DNA from: Thermoanaerobacter sp049701115
GTDB lineage: Bacteria > Bacillota > Thermoanaerobacteria > Thermoanaerobacterales > Thermoanaerobacteraceae
Length of the DNA stretch: 64,000 bases
Assembly (NCBI RefSeq): GCF_049701115.1
Contig: NZ_JBNATX010000003.1
Coordinates: 28,619 to 92,618 of the forward strand
Direction of reading: 5' to 3'
The first letter of the stretch is position 1; every line of letters starts with the position of its first letter. Shown here in pieces: positions 44,971 through 52,909 of this stretch. The notes under the pieces are model-generated. The model did no database searches and was not told the DNA's origin. It was given only the letters and a program-made list of their open reading frames with translations. A program made the translations under genes and the position numbers.

Positions 44971-46695
44971 TTACTTCAAAATATAGGCAGTATTAGGCTT
45001 TAAATACAACAGGTTCCCACTCCTTTTTAATTCACCCATTCCCAATATATCTTCTTTTCCTCCCGCTTCTTCCAAAAATATCACTTCTTCTTTGCTGCTG
45101 TTGTTGATGATGATAACTATAGATTTCTTATCATATTCTCTTTTAAAGGCAAATACCCTTCCAACAGCGTAAAGGGTAGTAAAACTGCCATACTTTAATT
45201 CCTCATATTCCTTCCTTATTCTAATAAGTTTTTTGTAAAATTCTAAAATGCTTTTATTTTGCTTCTCTTCTTCCCATATCATACACCTTCTGCAATCAGG
45301 GTCAAATCCCCCTACCATTCCTACCTCGTCTCCATAATAGATGTAAGGTACCCCTATAAACGTAAATTGAAAAACCAGTGCCAACTTCATTCGCACTACC
45401 ATTCCACCTGCAAGGGTCAAAAACCTTTCGGTATCGTGACTGCCAATAAGATTAAACATAACTCTGTTCACGCTTTCCATATGCCTCATTAGTTGCTCAG
45501 TTATCAAAGTATTAAATTTTACAGCACTTATCTTCCTTTTTGCAAAAAAATCCACAACTGCATTCCTGAAAGGATAGTTCATCACAGAATCAAACTGATC
45601 ACCCCTCAACCAAGGAGAGGCATCATGCCACACTTCCCCCACTATTATAGCGTCCTTTTTAGCCTCCTTAACAACGTCTCTAAACTTTCTCCAAAAATGG
45701 TGGTCTATTTCGTTAGCCACGTCCAACCTCCAACCATCTATGTCCACCTCTTTAATCCAATACTCAGCAACTTCTAACAGGTACTTCTGTACTTCCGGAT
45801 TTTTAGTCATGAGCTTGGGCATTCTCCACACATTTTCTCCAAAAGTCTCATAAGTAGGCTTTGGATGGGTTTTAATAGGCCATTCGTACACGTTGAACCA
45901 TTCCCAATACTTTGACTTTGGCCCATTTTTGACTACATCTTGAAAGGCAAAAAAGTCATATCCACAGTGATTAAAAACAGCATCAAATATCACCTTTATG
46001 CCATTGTCATGGCATTTTTTTACAAGTTCTCTTGCCTTCTCTGTATCTCCAAAATGCGGGTCTATCGTGTAATAATCTGTCGTATCATATTTATGGGTAG
46101 AAGGAGACAAGAATACCGGGGTCAAATAAATAGCATTTATACCTAATTCCTTTAGATAGTCGATCTTATCGATTATGCCCTGCAAATCTCCACCAAAAAA
46201 AGAATCTGAAGTGGGTTTTTCGCCCCAAGGCCTCACATTTTCAGGGTCATTAGTCTTATCCCCATTGTTAAATCTGTCAGGAAAGATCTGATAAACTATG
46301 CATTCGTTTGCCCAATCTGGTGGAGAAAATATGTCTTTTTCTCTTATGTAAGGATAGTGGAAAAACCCCCAAAAGTTATCCTCCGGTCTTTTTTTAAAAA
46401 AACCTGCTTCTGTATAATAAAGCTTCTCACCTGCTTCAGAAACCAAATAAAAAAAGTAAAGGAACCTTCGATTCAACTCAAGGGTGGTCTCATAGTAATC
46501 AAAAAGCTCATTGGTGTGGGCTAGAGTCATGGGTTTTACCTTAAATTTGCCCAACCAATCATATCTGTCTTTGAAAAACACGTACACTCTGTCAACATCA
46601 AAAACCGCCGTCCTCAAAACTATTTTTACCTGATCTTTATTCACAGGATATGCATAAGGTATATCACTTTTGTGGAATATAGCTTCTTTTATCAT
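44971..46695 (-). CDS. Cyclomaltodextrinase/neopullulanase (GH13)
   Basis: Cytoplasmic enzyme that opens cyclodextrins and cuts maltodextrins or pullulan. 574 aa, no signal peptide. The N-terminal CBM34-type domain (about 1-125) is typical of the dimeric neopullulanase group. The barrel has VIFDAVFNH, the nucleophile Asp in GWRLDVANE, the acid Glu in VGEVWHD and LIGSHDTER. Sequence type and length are like the Thermoanaerobacter cyclomaltodextrinases. AGGGGAAAG precedes the ATG, 13 bp after rodZ. Confidence 0.92.
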   Translation of the reverse strand: MIKEAIFHKSDIPYAYPVNKDQVKIVLRTAVFDVDRVYVFFKDRYDWLGKFKVKPMTLAHTNELFDYYETTLELNRRFLYFFYLVSEAGEKLYYTEAGFFKKRPEDNFWGFFHYPYIREKDIFSPPDWANECIVYQIFPDRFNNGDKTNDPENVRPWGEKPTSDSFFGGDLQGIIDKIDYLKELGINAIYLTPVFLSPSTHKYDTTDYYTIDPHFGDTEKARELVKKCHDNGIKVIFDAVFNHCGYDFFAFQDVVKNGPKSKYWEWFNVYEWPIKTHPKPTYETFGENVWRMPKLMTKNPEVQKYLLEVAEYWIKEVDIDGWRLDVANEIDHHFWRKFRDVVKEAKKDAIIVGEVWHDASPWLRGDQFDSVMNYPFRNAVVDFFAKRKISAVKFNTLITEQLMRHMESVNRVMFNLIGSHDTERFLTLAGGMVVRMKLALVFQFTFIGVPYIYYGDEVGMVGGFDPDCRRCMIWEEEKQNKSILEFYKKLIRIRKEYEELKYGSFTTLYAVGRVFAFKREYDKKSIVIIINNSSKEEVIFLEEAGGKEDILGMGELKRSGNLLYLKPNTAYILK

Positions 46696-46708
46696 ATCTT
46701 TCCCCTTT

Positions 46709-47512
46709 CTATGTATGCATGATTATAGTAATTGGAGAAGGAGTATTTATTACTGGCAACTCTTCGCCATCTACACTTATTTTAACAGCTGGAGGATAAC
46801 CCATCAATATACTAATATCCCCTTTCACCTCAAAAGTCTTTGTCATACCTGAGGTAAGTAAACCTTCATATACGAGATTACCATCTACTTTTACACTAAA
46901 CCAACATTTTTCACCTATCATGCTTATTTCAACCTTGTAGGAAGAAGAAGCAGGTGTTACTTTGTACTCTATTTTTCTAGAAGTTTCCGAGACTTTTTCC
47001 AAGGTAGTTTTAGGTGAAATAGTGGAAGTTACATCTTCTTGAGAAGGGGTCGATGATGGGGCTTTATATTCACTTTCGGGAGCTGTCTGGGAAACTTCTT
47101 GTTGAGGCGGAATAGGTGCAAGGCCTTTTTTAACTTGGAGGAAAAAGTAATAAAACCCATATCCAATAATGCCTATTATCAAAATAGAGACAATAGCCTT
47201 TTTCAATACTGAAAAAAGCCAAGAAAAATCAAAAGAAGTTTTTTTATAACTTTTAACCTTGACCACATCTTCTTCTTTTTCTTTAAACAAATGTTCGTAT
47301 TTCTTCACAATTTCATTGCCATCAAGTCCTAGTGCCTCTGCATAACTTTTTACAAATCCTTTTGCATAAACCATAGCGGGCATCACACTAAAATCACCAT
47401 CTTCTATGGCCTTTAAATATCTAGTTCGGATTTTAGTAATCTCCTGAATCTCCTCAAGAGTCATCCCCCTCTTGAGTCTTTCGCTTTTTAAAAATTCTCC
47501 CAATTCGTTCAT
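46709..47512 (-). CDS. rodZ: RodZ-like cell-shape protein
   Basis: 267 aa. It has an N-terminal Xre-type helix-turn-helix (LGEFLKSERLKRGMTLEEIQ, then RYLKAIEDGDF), a basic stretch, one membrane span (about 108-128, ILIIGIIGYGFYYFF), a Ser/Thr/Pro linker and a C-terminal beta-rich DUF4115 domain outside. This is the RodZ architecture, which links MreB to the envelope. AGGGGTGAT precedes the ATG. It sits in front of cyclomaltodextrinase, not beside the usual pgsA/cinA genes. Confidence 0.9.
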   Translation of the reverse strand: MNELGEFLKSERLKRGMTLEEIQEITKIRTRYLKAIEDGDFSVMPAMVYAKGFVKSYAEALGLDGNEIVKKYEHLFKEKEEDVVKVKSYKKTSFDFSWLFSVLKKAIVSILIIGIIGYGFYYFFLQVKKGLAPIPPQQEVSQTAPESEYKAPSSTPSQEDVTSTISPKTTLEKVSETSRKIEYKVTPASSSYKVEISMIGEKCWFSVKVDGNLVYEGLLTSGMTKTFEVKGDISILMGYPPAVKISVDGEELPVINTPSPITIIMHT

Positions 47513-47582
47513 TCCCTATCACCCCTTGCCAAACCATCCATTATATATATTCCACACAAAATACAATTTTCCTCTATTAATT

Positions 47583-48650
47583 TCACACAGTCCTTCTTTT
47601 GTACAAAAGATCTACAAAAGCCTCTATCCTTGTCTGATAACCTGCTTGCCCGGTATTCTCATCATACACCAGTGACATCACTGGAATGTCGTAATCGCGG
47701 CTTATTCTGTTAATTATTCCTTGGGCTATTATCTCAGGGGTGCAGGTAAAAGGCAGGATGTGAATCACACCGTCATATTTTAGTTTAGCATATTTAACGG
47801 TATTTGCAACAGTATTAAGACCGTGTCCTCCTATATCTCTTTCTAAATATCCTCTTGCGTTTTTCGCAAATTCCATCCTTTGAGGCAATTTAAAAGCACT
47901 GTTAATTAGATAATCGGAAAGATATTCTGTTTTTGTAACTTCTACCCCTAGTTCATTTAAAGATTTGCTGATATCCATATTAGTAAAAGGTTCTAATAGC
48001 ATGTAAATTTCCCCTACTAGTGCCACTTTAAGCTGTATTTTCCTCTGTACATTTGCATTTTCCTTTAGTTTTTCTATACCTTCCTTCAATACCCTATCTA
48101 CTTCTTTTATGTCTTTGGCTTTTTCTAATTTTTCCATGTATTTTTCATAGATTTTAGTAGTTATGCCCTGTTTGTCTTCATGCGCCCTGTAGATGAGCAA
48201 GTTTTTCTCAAGTTTATCTGCTGCCAACATCTTTTTAACCGCTAAAACAAAAGACTTTATAGCTGATTTTAAATCTACGCCGGGAAAATTTGACGCCAAA
48301 TCCCTCAAAAAATCTTTTATTCTACCGTGAGGAGGATCAAGAATTATCATGTTAAAATTGTAGCCCAAATCTTTTAGAATTTCCCTTTGCACCTGTCCAT
48401 AATATCCAAACCTGCAGGGACCTATCCCCCCCAACATGACTATAGTATCTGCTCCTTTTTCTAAAGCCTCTATGTAATTGCCTACGTTGATTTTAAAAGG
48501 CAGGCATGCAAATTCATGAGAATTTTTTACTCCCAGTGTCAAAGTTCTATTAGAAGTAGGGGGAGGGTCAATCACCTCTATACCTATGCCTTCAAACATC
48601 GTCTTTAATACCATGTTTAAAGAGCCCATGTGAGGATATGTAATCTTCAC
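47583..48650 (-). CDS. Acyl-CoA dehydratase activase-related protein (COG3581-type)
   Basis: 355 aa. It resembles the stand-alone proteins related to the C-terminal part of large HgdC/BadF-type activases, with conserved SHEFACLPFKINVGNYIE, GGIGPCRFGYYG, GGHGLNTVAN and LPFTCTPEIIAQGI. Cysteines in these motifs suggest an iron-sulfur or corrin-like centre. The function is not established. The GTG start overlaps the stop of the next gene upstream (GTGA), so translation is coupled. Confidence 0.8.
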   Translation of the reverse strand: MKITYPHMGSLNMVLKTMFEGIGIEVIDPPPTSNRTLTLGVKNSHEFACLPFKINVGNYIEALEKGADTIVMLGGIGPCRFGYYGQVQREILKDLGYNFNMIILDPPHGRIKDFLRDLASNFPGVDLKSAIKSFVLAVKKMLAADKLEKNLLIYRAHEDKQGITTKIYEKYMEKLEKAKDIKEVDRVLKEGIEKLKENANVQRKIQLKVALVGEIYMLLEPFTNMDISKSLNELGVEVTKTEYLSDYLINSAFKLPQRMEFAKNARGYLERDIGGHGLNTVANTVKYAKLKYDGVIHILPFTCTPEIIAQGIINRISRDYDIPVMSLVYDENTGQAGYQTRIEAFVDLLYKRRTV

Positions 48651-49633
48651 TTTACCAACACCGCCCTTTTTGTAAATCTTAAAAGGTCCAAAAAAGCCTC
48701 CAACCGGGTCATAACACCTGCTTCACCTGTATGCTCATCTATTGTTATTAACATAAAAGGTAATGTTTTTTCTCTTTTGTAAAATCGCTCTAAAAGTTCT
48801 GCACTCATAGAATTAGGTCCACATCCAAAAGCAGATATCATGATTACTCCATCTACCCCACCTTTTTTTAGAAAATATAGTCCTGCACCTAAAATATCCC
48901 TTTCATAACTCCAAAAAATATCTTTTGGAAGGTATTTAATCCCTTCCAGTATCGAATCTCTATCTAACATTCCCGAAATAATGGTTTCTACCCCCATCCT
49001 TTCAAGTTTTCCGAGTATATCCATACTTATATACTCGTCCATGACATTATAAGGATGAGAAAGAACACCTATCCTAAGGTCGAAATCTCTTTTTTCAGCA
49101 CGTATCGAGCCCTTTTCCCACATCTTTAAAGCCTCTTTTTTAAATCCCTTTTTTATCAGCTCATCAAATCGTTTTTTTTCTTCCTTCGCTTTAAGATAAG
49201 CCGATAAGGATTCCTTACTATTTTTGCCCAGCAACTGTCCTGCTTTTAAAAACTCTTTAACAGTAAATTCTTCGCTCTTGTAGTAGTTTATCTCTATGTC
49301 TATCAAGGGAGGCAAATCTCCAACCAAACTTCTTACAAAATCCGGAAGACCTAAAAATTTGGAGCATAAATACTTTTTCTCTTCTATACTTACAATCCTT
49401 GGAATAAATATATAATCAAGCTTTTTTCTTTTTAAATCTATGACATGCCCTATAAAGGTTTTAACAGGTAAACAGGCATCTTCTACACTATTTTTAACTC
49501 CATCATCTACAATTTTTTTATTGGTATCTCCAGAAGTTATGACTTTTGCCCCTAAAGATTCAAAAAAAGTTTTCCACATTGGATAAAAATCATAATACAG
49601 AAGTCCTTTTGGCACTCCCACTACTTTCTCCAT
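48647..49633 (-). CDS. Acyl-CoA dehydratase activase-related protein (COG3580/DUF2229-type)
   Basis: About 328 aa; partner and probable distant paralogue of the following gene. Motifs are GVPKGLLYYDFYPMWKTFFESLG, the Cys in VEDACLPVKTFIGH, and SAFGCGPNSMSAELLER. In other clostridia these two families adjoin or fuse to an ASKHA ATPase (COG1924), but none is present here. The ATG at 49633 has GGAGGAG 7 nt upstream. A promoter (TATACT at 49667-49662) overlaps the end of the mal terminator. Confidence 0.8.
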   Translation of the reverse strand: MEKVVGVPKGLLYYDFYPMWKTFFESLGAKVITSGDTNKKIVDDGVKNSVEDACLPVKTFIGHVIDLKRKKLDYIFIPRIVSIEEKKYLCSKFLGLPDFVRSLVGDLPPLIDIEINYYKSEEFTVKEFLKAGQLLGKNSKESLSAYLKAKEEKKRFDELIKKGFKKEALKMWEKGSIRAEKRDFDLRIGVLSHPYNVMDEYISMDILGKLERMGVETIISGMLDRDSILEGIKYLPKDIFWSYERDILGAGLYFLKKGGVDGVIMISAFGCGPNSMSAELLERFYKREKTLPFMLITIDEHTGEAGVMTRLEAFLDLLRFTKRAVLVK

Positions 49634-49684
49634 TTTCCTACTCCTCCTTTTTTCTAAATCCAGTATAAATTTTCCCCACAAAAT

Positions 49685-49716
49685 AAATAAAAAATACCGG
49701 ACAAAGCCCGGTATTT
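49685..49716 (-). terminator. Terminator after malG
   Basis: A 9-bp stem AAATACCGG paired with CCGGTATTT with a 7-nt loop, followed on the minus strand by TTTTATTTATTTT. It ends the amylase-malEFG unit. Confidence 0.87.
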
Positions 49717-49741
49717 ACATATTGTTCCATGTGTAACAATT

Positions 49742-50632
49742 TTACCCCTTTACTGCTCCTGCCGCAAGACCTGCCTGCAAGTATCTTTGCAGTACCATAA
49801 ACAATATTACAAGGGGAAGAGAAGCCATAACTGAAGCAGCTGCAAATTGTGTCCAATGGGCTGAAAACTGGTTGGTTATGAACCTCTGAAGTCCCAAAGC
49901 CACTGTGTAATTCTCTGGTGACTTCAAAACCACACTGGACAAAATGAATTCGCTATATACACCCATGAAACTGAACAGAAATATTACTACAAGCATTGGG
50001 GTCGCTAACGGAAGAATTATCTTTGTGAAAATCTGCCAATGAGTTGCTCCATCCACCAAAGCCGCCTCATCCAACTCTTTTGGAAGGCTGTCTATATATC
50101 CTTTTAAAAGCCATATACTAAAAGCACTGCTTCCTGCCATAACAAGCATTAAAGCATACAAATTGTCTAGCAAATTAAGCTTGGCCATTATCCCGTATAT
50201 GGCTGGAAGAGCCATAAAGGTCGGAAACATCTGAAGTATCAAAAGAGTCTTTAATCCATTTTTTCTTCCTGCAAATTTCATCCTGCTGAAAGCATAGGCA
50301 GATGTAGCAGTCAAAAAGAGTTGAATAATGGCAACTCCTACACTTAAGATCATGCTATTCTTTACCCAAAGTAAAAAATTGGTCTTTTTTAGCACGGTCG
50401 AATAATTATCAAAAGTAATATGACTAGGGAAAATGGCTCCAGAAAAGAAAGCATCTCCTGGTGCAAAAGAAGCCCCTACAACCCATGCAACTGGAAACAT
50501 CATGACAATTATAACAGCCCATATAATCAGGCGACTTATCCACAGAGAAACCTTCTCATGAGGTTTTAACCTTTCTCTGTATTGGACTCTCTTAGCCTGC
50601 TTAGTCTGCACCCTTACGCCTGCATATTCCAA
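49742..50632 (-). CDS. malG: Maltodextrin ABC transporter permease MalG
   Basis: About 296 aa, six membrane spans. The EAA loop EAALVDGATHWQIFTKIILPLATP contacts the ATPase. The start is probably TTG at 50632, one base after the malF stop, with AAGGAGGTGG 7 nt upstream; an upstream ATG at 50656 would place that site inside the gene. It contains FPVAWVVGASF and MFPTFMALPAIYG typical of MalG. No ATPase gene accompanies it. Confidence 0.92.
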   Translation of the reverse strand: MEYAGVRVQTKQAKRVQYRERLKPHEKVSLWISRLIIWAVIIVMMFPVAWVVGASFAPGDAFFSGAIFPSHITFDNYSTVLKKTNFLLWVKNSMILSVGVAIIQLFLTATSAYAFSRMKFAGRKNGLKTLLILQMFPTFMALPAIYGIMAKLNLLDNLYALMLVMAGSSAFSIWLLKGYIDSLPKELDEAALVDGATHWQIFTKIILPLATPMLVVIFLFSFMGVYSEFILSSVVLKSPENYTVALGLQRFITNQFSAHWTQFAAASVMASLPLVILFMVLQRYLQAGLAAGAVKG

Positions 50633-50633
50633 C

Positions 50634-51554
50634 TTAATCCACCTCCTTAAAAGCACCAGTGAGGTTCATATTGATAAGGCTTAAAGTACCTATTATAAGG
50701 AATATCAGTATGGACAAGGCTGCAGCTAAATCATAACGGTTTGCATTCATCGTTAGCTTGTAGGCAGCACTAACCAGTATATCGGTATGACCAGCAAAAG
50801 AAGTATCTGTTCTAGGAGGCCCTCCACCAGTGATTAGAAATGCTGCTCCAAAATTATTGAAATTATATGCAAAAGAAGAAATTATGAGCGGCAGTGTAGA
50901 AGAAGTTAGCATCGGAAGGGTTATTTTAGTAAGCTTTTTAAACCATGATGCTCCATCTATATCTGCAACCTCATAAAGTTCGGGTGGAATAGCCTGCAAA
51001 GCTCCCAAAGAAGCGTTCATCATAAAAGGATAACCCATCCATACACTTACCATTATAATAGCAAATTTTGCCCAAAAAGGCTCTAAAAGCCATGGTATCA
51101 TAGGCAAGTGCAATTTCTGAAGTATCAAATTTATACCACCGTACTGCTGGTTTAAAAGTCCTGTCCACGTGAGAACTGCGATAGTACCTGGCAGTCCCCA
51201 TGGTATAATTAAAATAGCCCTGTAAAAATTTGTCTCCCACATATGCCTGTTATTTAAAACAACTGCCAATAAAAGTCCAACAGTATAGCTTATCAATGTT
51301 GCAAGAAGGGCGTAAATAACTGTCCATGCAAAAACAGGTGCAAAGACATTTTTAAAAGGCCCCGTCAATATATCTACGAAATTCTTAAACCCTACAAATT
51401 GGTAATTTTTGAAATGATACAAGTTAAAGTTTGTAAAAGCGATATAGATAGTATATGCCATCGGTGCAAAGCTCAAGACGGTCATAGAAAGTATTGCGGG
51501 AGACAGGTATGCATAAGGTCTCAGTTTATCTTTCAACGATTTATGCTGATTCAT
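50634..51554 (-). CDS. malF: Maltodextrin ABC transporter permease MalF
   Basis: 306 aa, six membrane spans. It lacks the large periplasmic loop of E. coli MalF, as is normal in Gram-positives. EAA loop: YEVADIDGASWFKKLTKITLPML. Also LIIPWGLPGTIAVLTW and AFLITGGGP. I choose ATG at 51554 (AGGGAGGG upstream); the frame extends 11 codons further into the hairpin after malE. Confidence 0.92.
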   Translation of the reverse strand: MNQHKSLKDKLRPYAYLSPAILSMTVLSFAPMAYTIYIAFTNFNLYHFKNYQFVGFKNFVDILTGPFKNVFAPVFAWTVIYALLATLISYTVGLLLAVVLNNRHMWETNFYRAILIIPWGLPGTIAVLTWTGLLNQQYGGINLILQKLHLPMIPWLLEPFWAKFAIIMVSVWMGYPFMMNASLGALQAIPPELYEVADIDGASWFKKLTKITLPMLTSSTLPLIISSFAYNFNNFGAAFLITGGGPPRTDTSFAGHTDILVSAAYKLTMNANRYDLAAALSILIFLIIGTLSLINMNLTGAFKEVD

Positions 51555-51574
51555 TTTTTCCCTCCCTTTCCTTA

Positions 51575-51600
51575 AAAAAAGGGGCAAAAAGCCCCTTTTT
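51575..51600 (-). terminator. Attenuating terminator between malE and malF
   Basis: AAAAAGGGGC paired with GCCCCTTTTT, 5-nt loop, followed on the minus strand by TTTAAGG, directly after the malE stop. It is expected to lower permease expression relative to the binding protein. Confidence 0.8.
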
Positions 51601-51601
51601 A

Positions 51602-52852
51602 CTATTGCATAGTAGCAATGCCTTGTTTAATTTGTTTTACCATATCTTCAGCTGCCTTGTCAACAGGTACTTTACCAGATGTTATAAGCTGAAGTGCATT
51701 TCCAGCAGGTCCCCATACTTGGCTCATCTGAGGAATGTTAGGCATTGGAATAGCATGCTGCGCTTGCTCAGCAAATGCACTCAGTATCTCATTACCCTTA
51801 ACCTCTGGATTATCTAACAAGGACTTAATAACAGGAATCCTGTTTCCTGTCTCAAACAGTGGAAGTCCTGTATTTTCAACTAGGTATTTCATTAATTCCC
51901 AAGCTTCTTTCTGATGCTTTGAATTTGCACTCACAAAAGCAGCTTGTACACCTGCAAAAGAAGGTGTCGGTTTACCATCAATTTGTGGAAGTGGAGCAAC
52001 TTTAAATGGCACATTGGCTTTCTTGAAGCCATCCACATCCCACGGGCCACTTATATAAAGCCCTGTCTTGCCACTCTGGAAATTGCCTTTTGCCATATCG
52101 TAGTTTATATCTGGAGGCATGAATTTGTATTTCTGAACAAAATCTCTTATAAGTTCTAAGCCTTTCTTTGCACCAGCATTATCAAGTCCTATATCGTTTG
52201 GATCCAGTCCACCTCCGGTGTCTTTAAATACATATCCACCATAAGCTGCAATAAACGCAAAGCTGAAATAGAAGTTATTTACGTCATATTGAAATCCTAC
52301 TTCTTTGCCTAATTTAATCAAGTCGTCTAATGTAGCTGGAGGTGTTTTTACCTTGTCTGTGTTGTAGAAAAGCGCGTAAGTTTCCATTGCAATTGGCACC
52401 GCATACATTTTCCCATCGTATGAAACAGCACTTATGCTCATCGGCACATAGTCGTCTTTGTTTATAACTCCTTCTGGCACCTCAGCTAAAAGCCCTGCTT
52501 TTTGGAAAGTACCTAGGTTGTCATGGGGCAATCCAAACATGATATCTGGTCCCTTACCGCTTTGAGCTGCTGTAGCAAAAGCCTGGAAGTCACTCTGGTC
52601 TGCCAAAACTTTTACTTTGTTTCCTGTCTGTTCTGCCCATTTGTTAGCAATTTCTTGAACTTTTGCTATTTCAGGGTCTGTCAAGTGAGACCACACTATA
52701 AGTTCTACAGGCTCCTTTTTTGGTTGCTCTGCCGTCTGAGTTTGAGACGGCTGTTCACTTGTCTTTGCGCCACCGCCACATCCTGTGAGAGCGATTGACA
52801 GCACAAAGACCATTGCCGTCAATAAAGCAAGTATCTTTGAATACTTCTTCAT
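51602..52852 (-). CDS. malE: Maltodextrin-binding lipoprotein MalE
   Basis: 416 aa solute-binding protein of the ABC importer. Signal peptide with lipobox ALTGC, so it is anchored outside at about Cys25, then a Ser/Gln/Thr-rich linker. The body has ELIVWSHLTDPEI, DIMFGLPHDN, SGPWDVDGF and AWELMKYL, as in maltose/maltodextrin binders. AGAGGAGG precedes the ATG. It lies between the amylase and malF, with hairpins on both sides. Confidence 0.92.
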   Translation of the reverse strand: MKKYSKILALLTAMVFVLSIALTGCGGGAKTSEQPSQTQTAEQPKKEPVELIVWSHLTDPEIAKVQEIANKWAEQTGNKVKVLADQSDFQAFATAAQSGKGPDIMFGLPHDNLGTFQKAGLLAEVPEGVINKDDYVPMSISAVSYDGKMYAVPIAMETYALFYNTDKVKTPPATLDDLIKLGKEVGFQYDVNNFYFSFAFIAAYGGYVFKDTGGGLDPNDIGLDNAGAKKGLELIRDFVQKYKFMPPDINYDMAKGNFQSGKTGLYISGPWDVDGFKKANVPFKVAPLPQIDGKPTPSFAGVQAAFVSANSKHQKEAWELMKYLVENTGLPLFETGNRIPVIKSLLDNPEVKGNEILSAFAEQAQHAIPMPNIPQMSQVWGPAGNALQLITSGKVPVDKAAEDMVKQIKQGIATMQ

Positions 52853-52888
52853 ACAAATCCTCCTCTTAAAAATTTGTTTTTATAATAA

Positions 52889-52906
52889 TTTGGGGTGCAC
52901 CCCAAA
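52889..52906. terminator. Perfect palindrome between amylase and malE
   Basis: An 18-bp perfect palindrome, TTTGGGG-TGCA-CCCCAAA, a few bases after the amylase stop. The minus strand continues TTATTATAAAAAC, so U-run quality is poor. It could be a partial terminator, an mRNA-stabilising hairpin, or a protein-binding site for malE control. Confidence 0.5.
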
Positions 52907-52909
52907 ATT

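Noticed and set aside
47540..47566. TTGTAT to TATAAT as a rodZ promoter
   Set aside because: Spacing is only 15 bp. The -10 alone is plausible, but the pair is outside the normal range.
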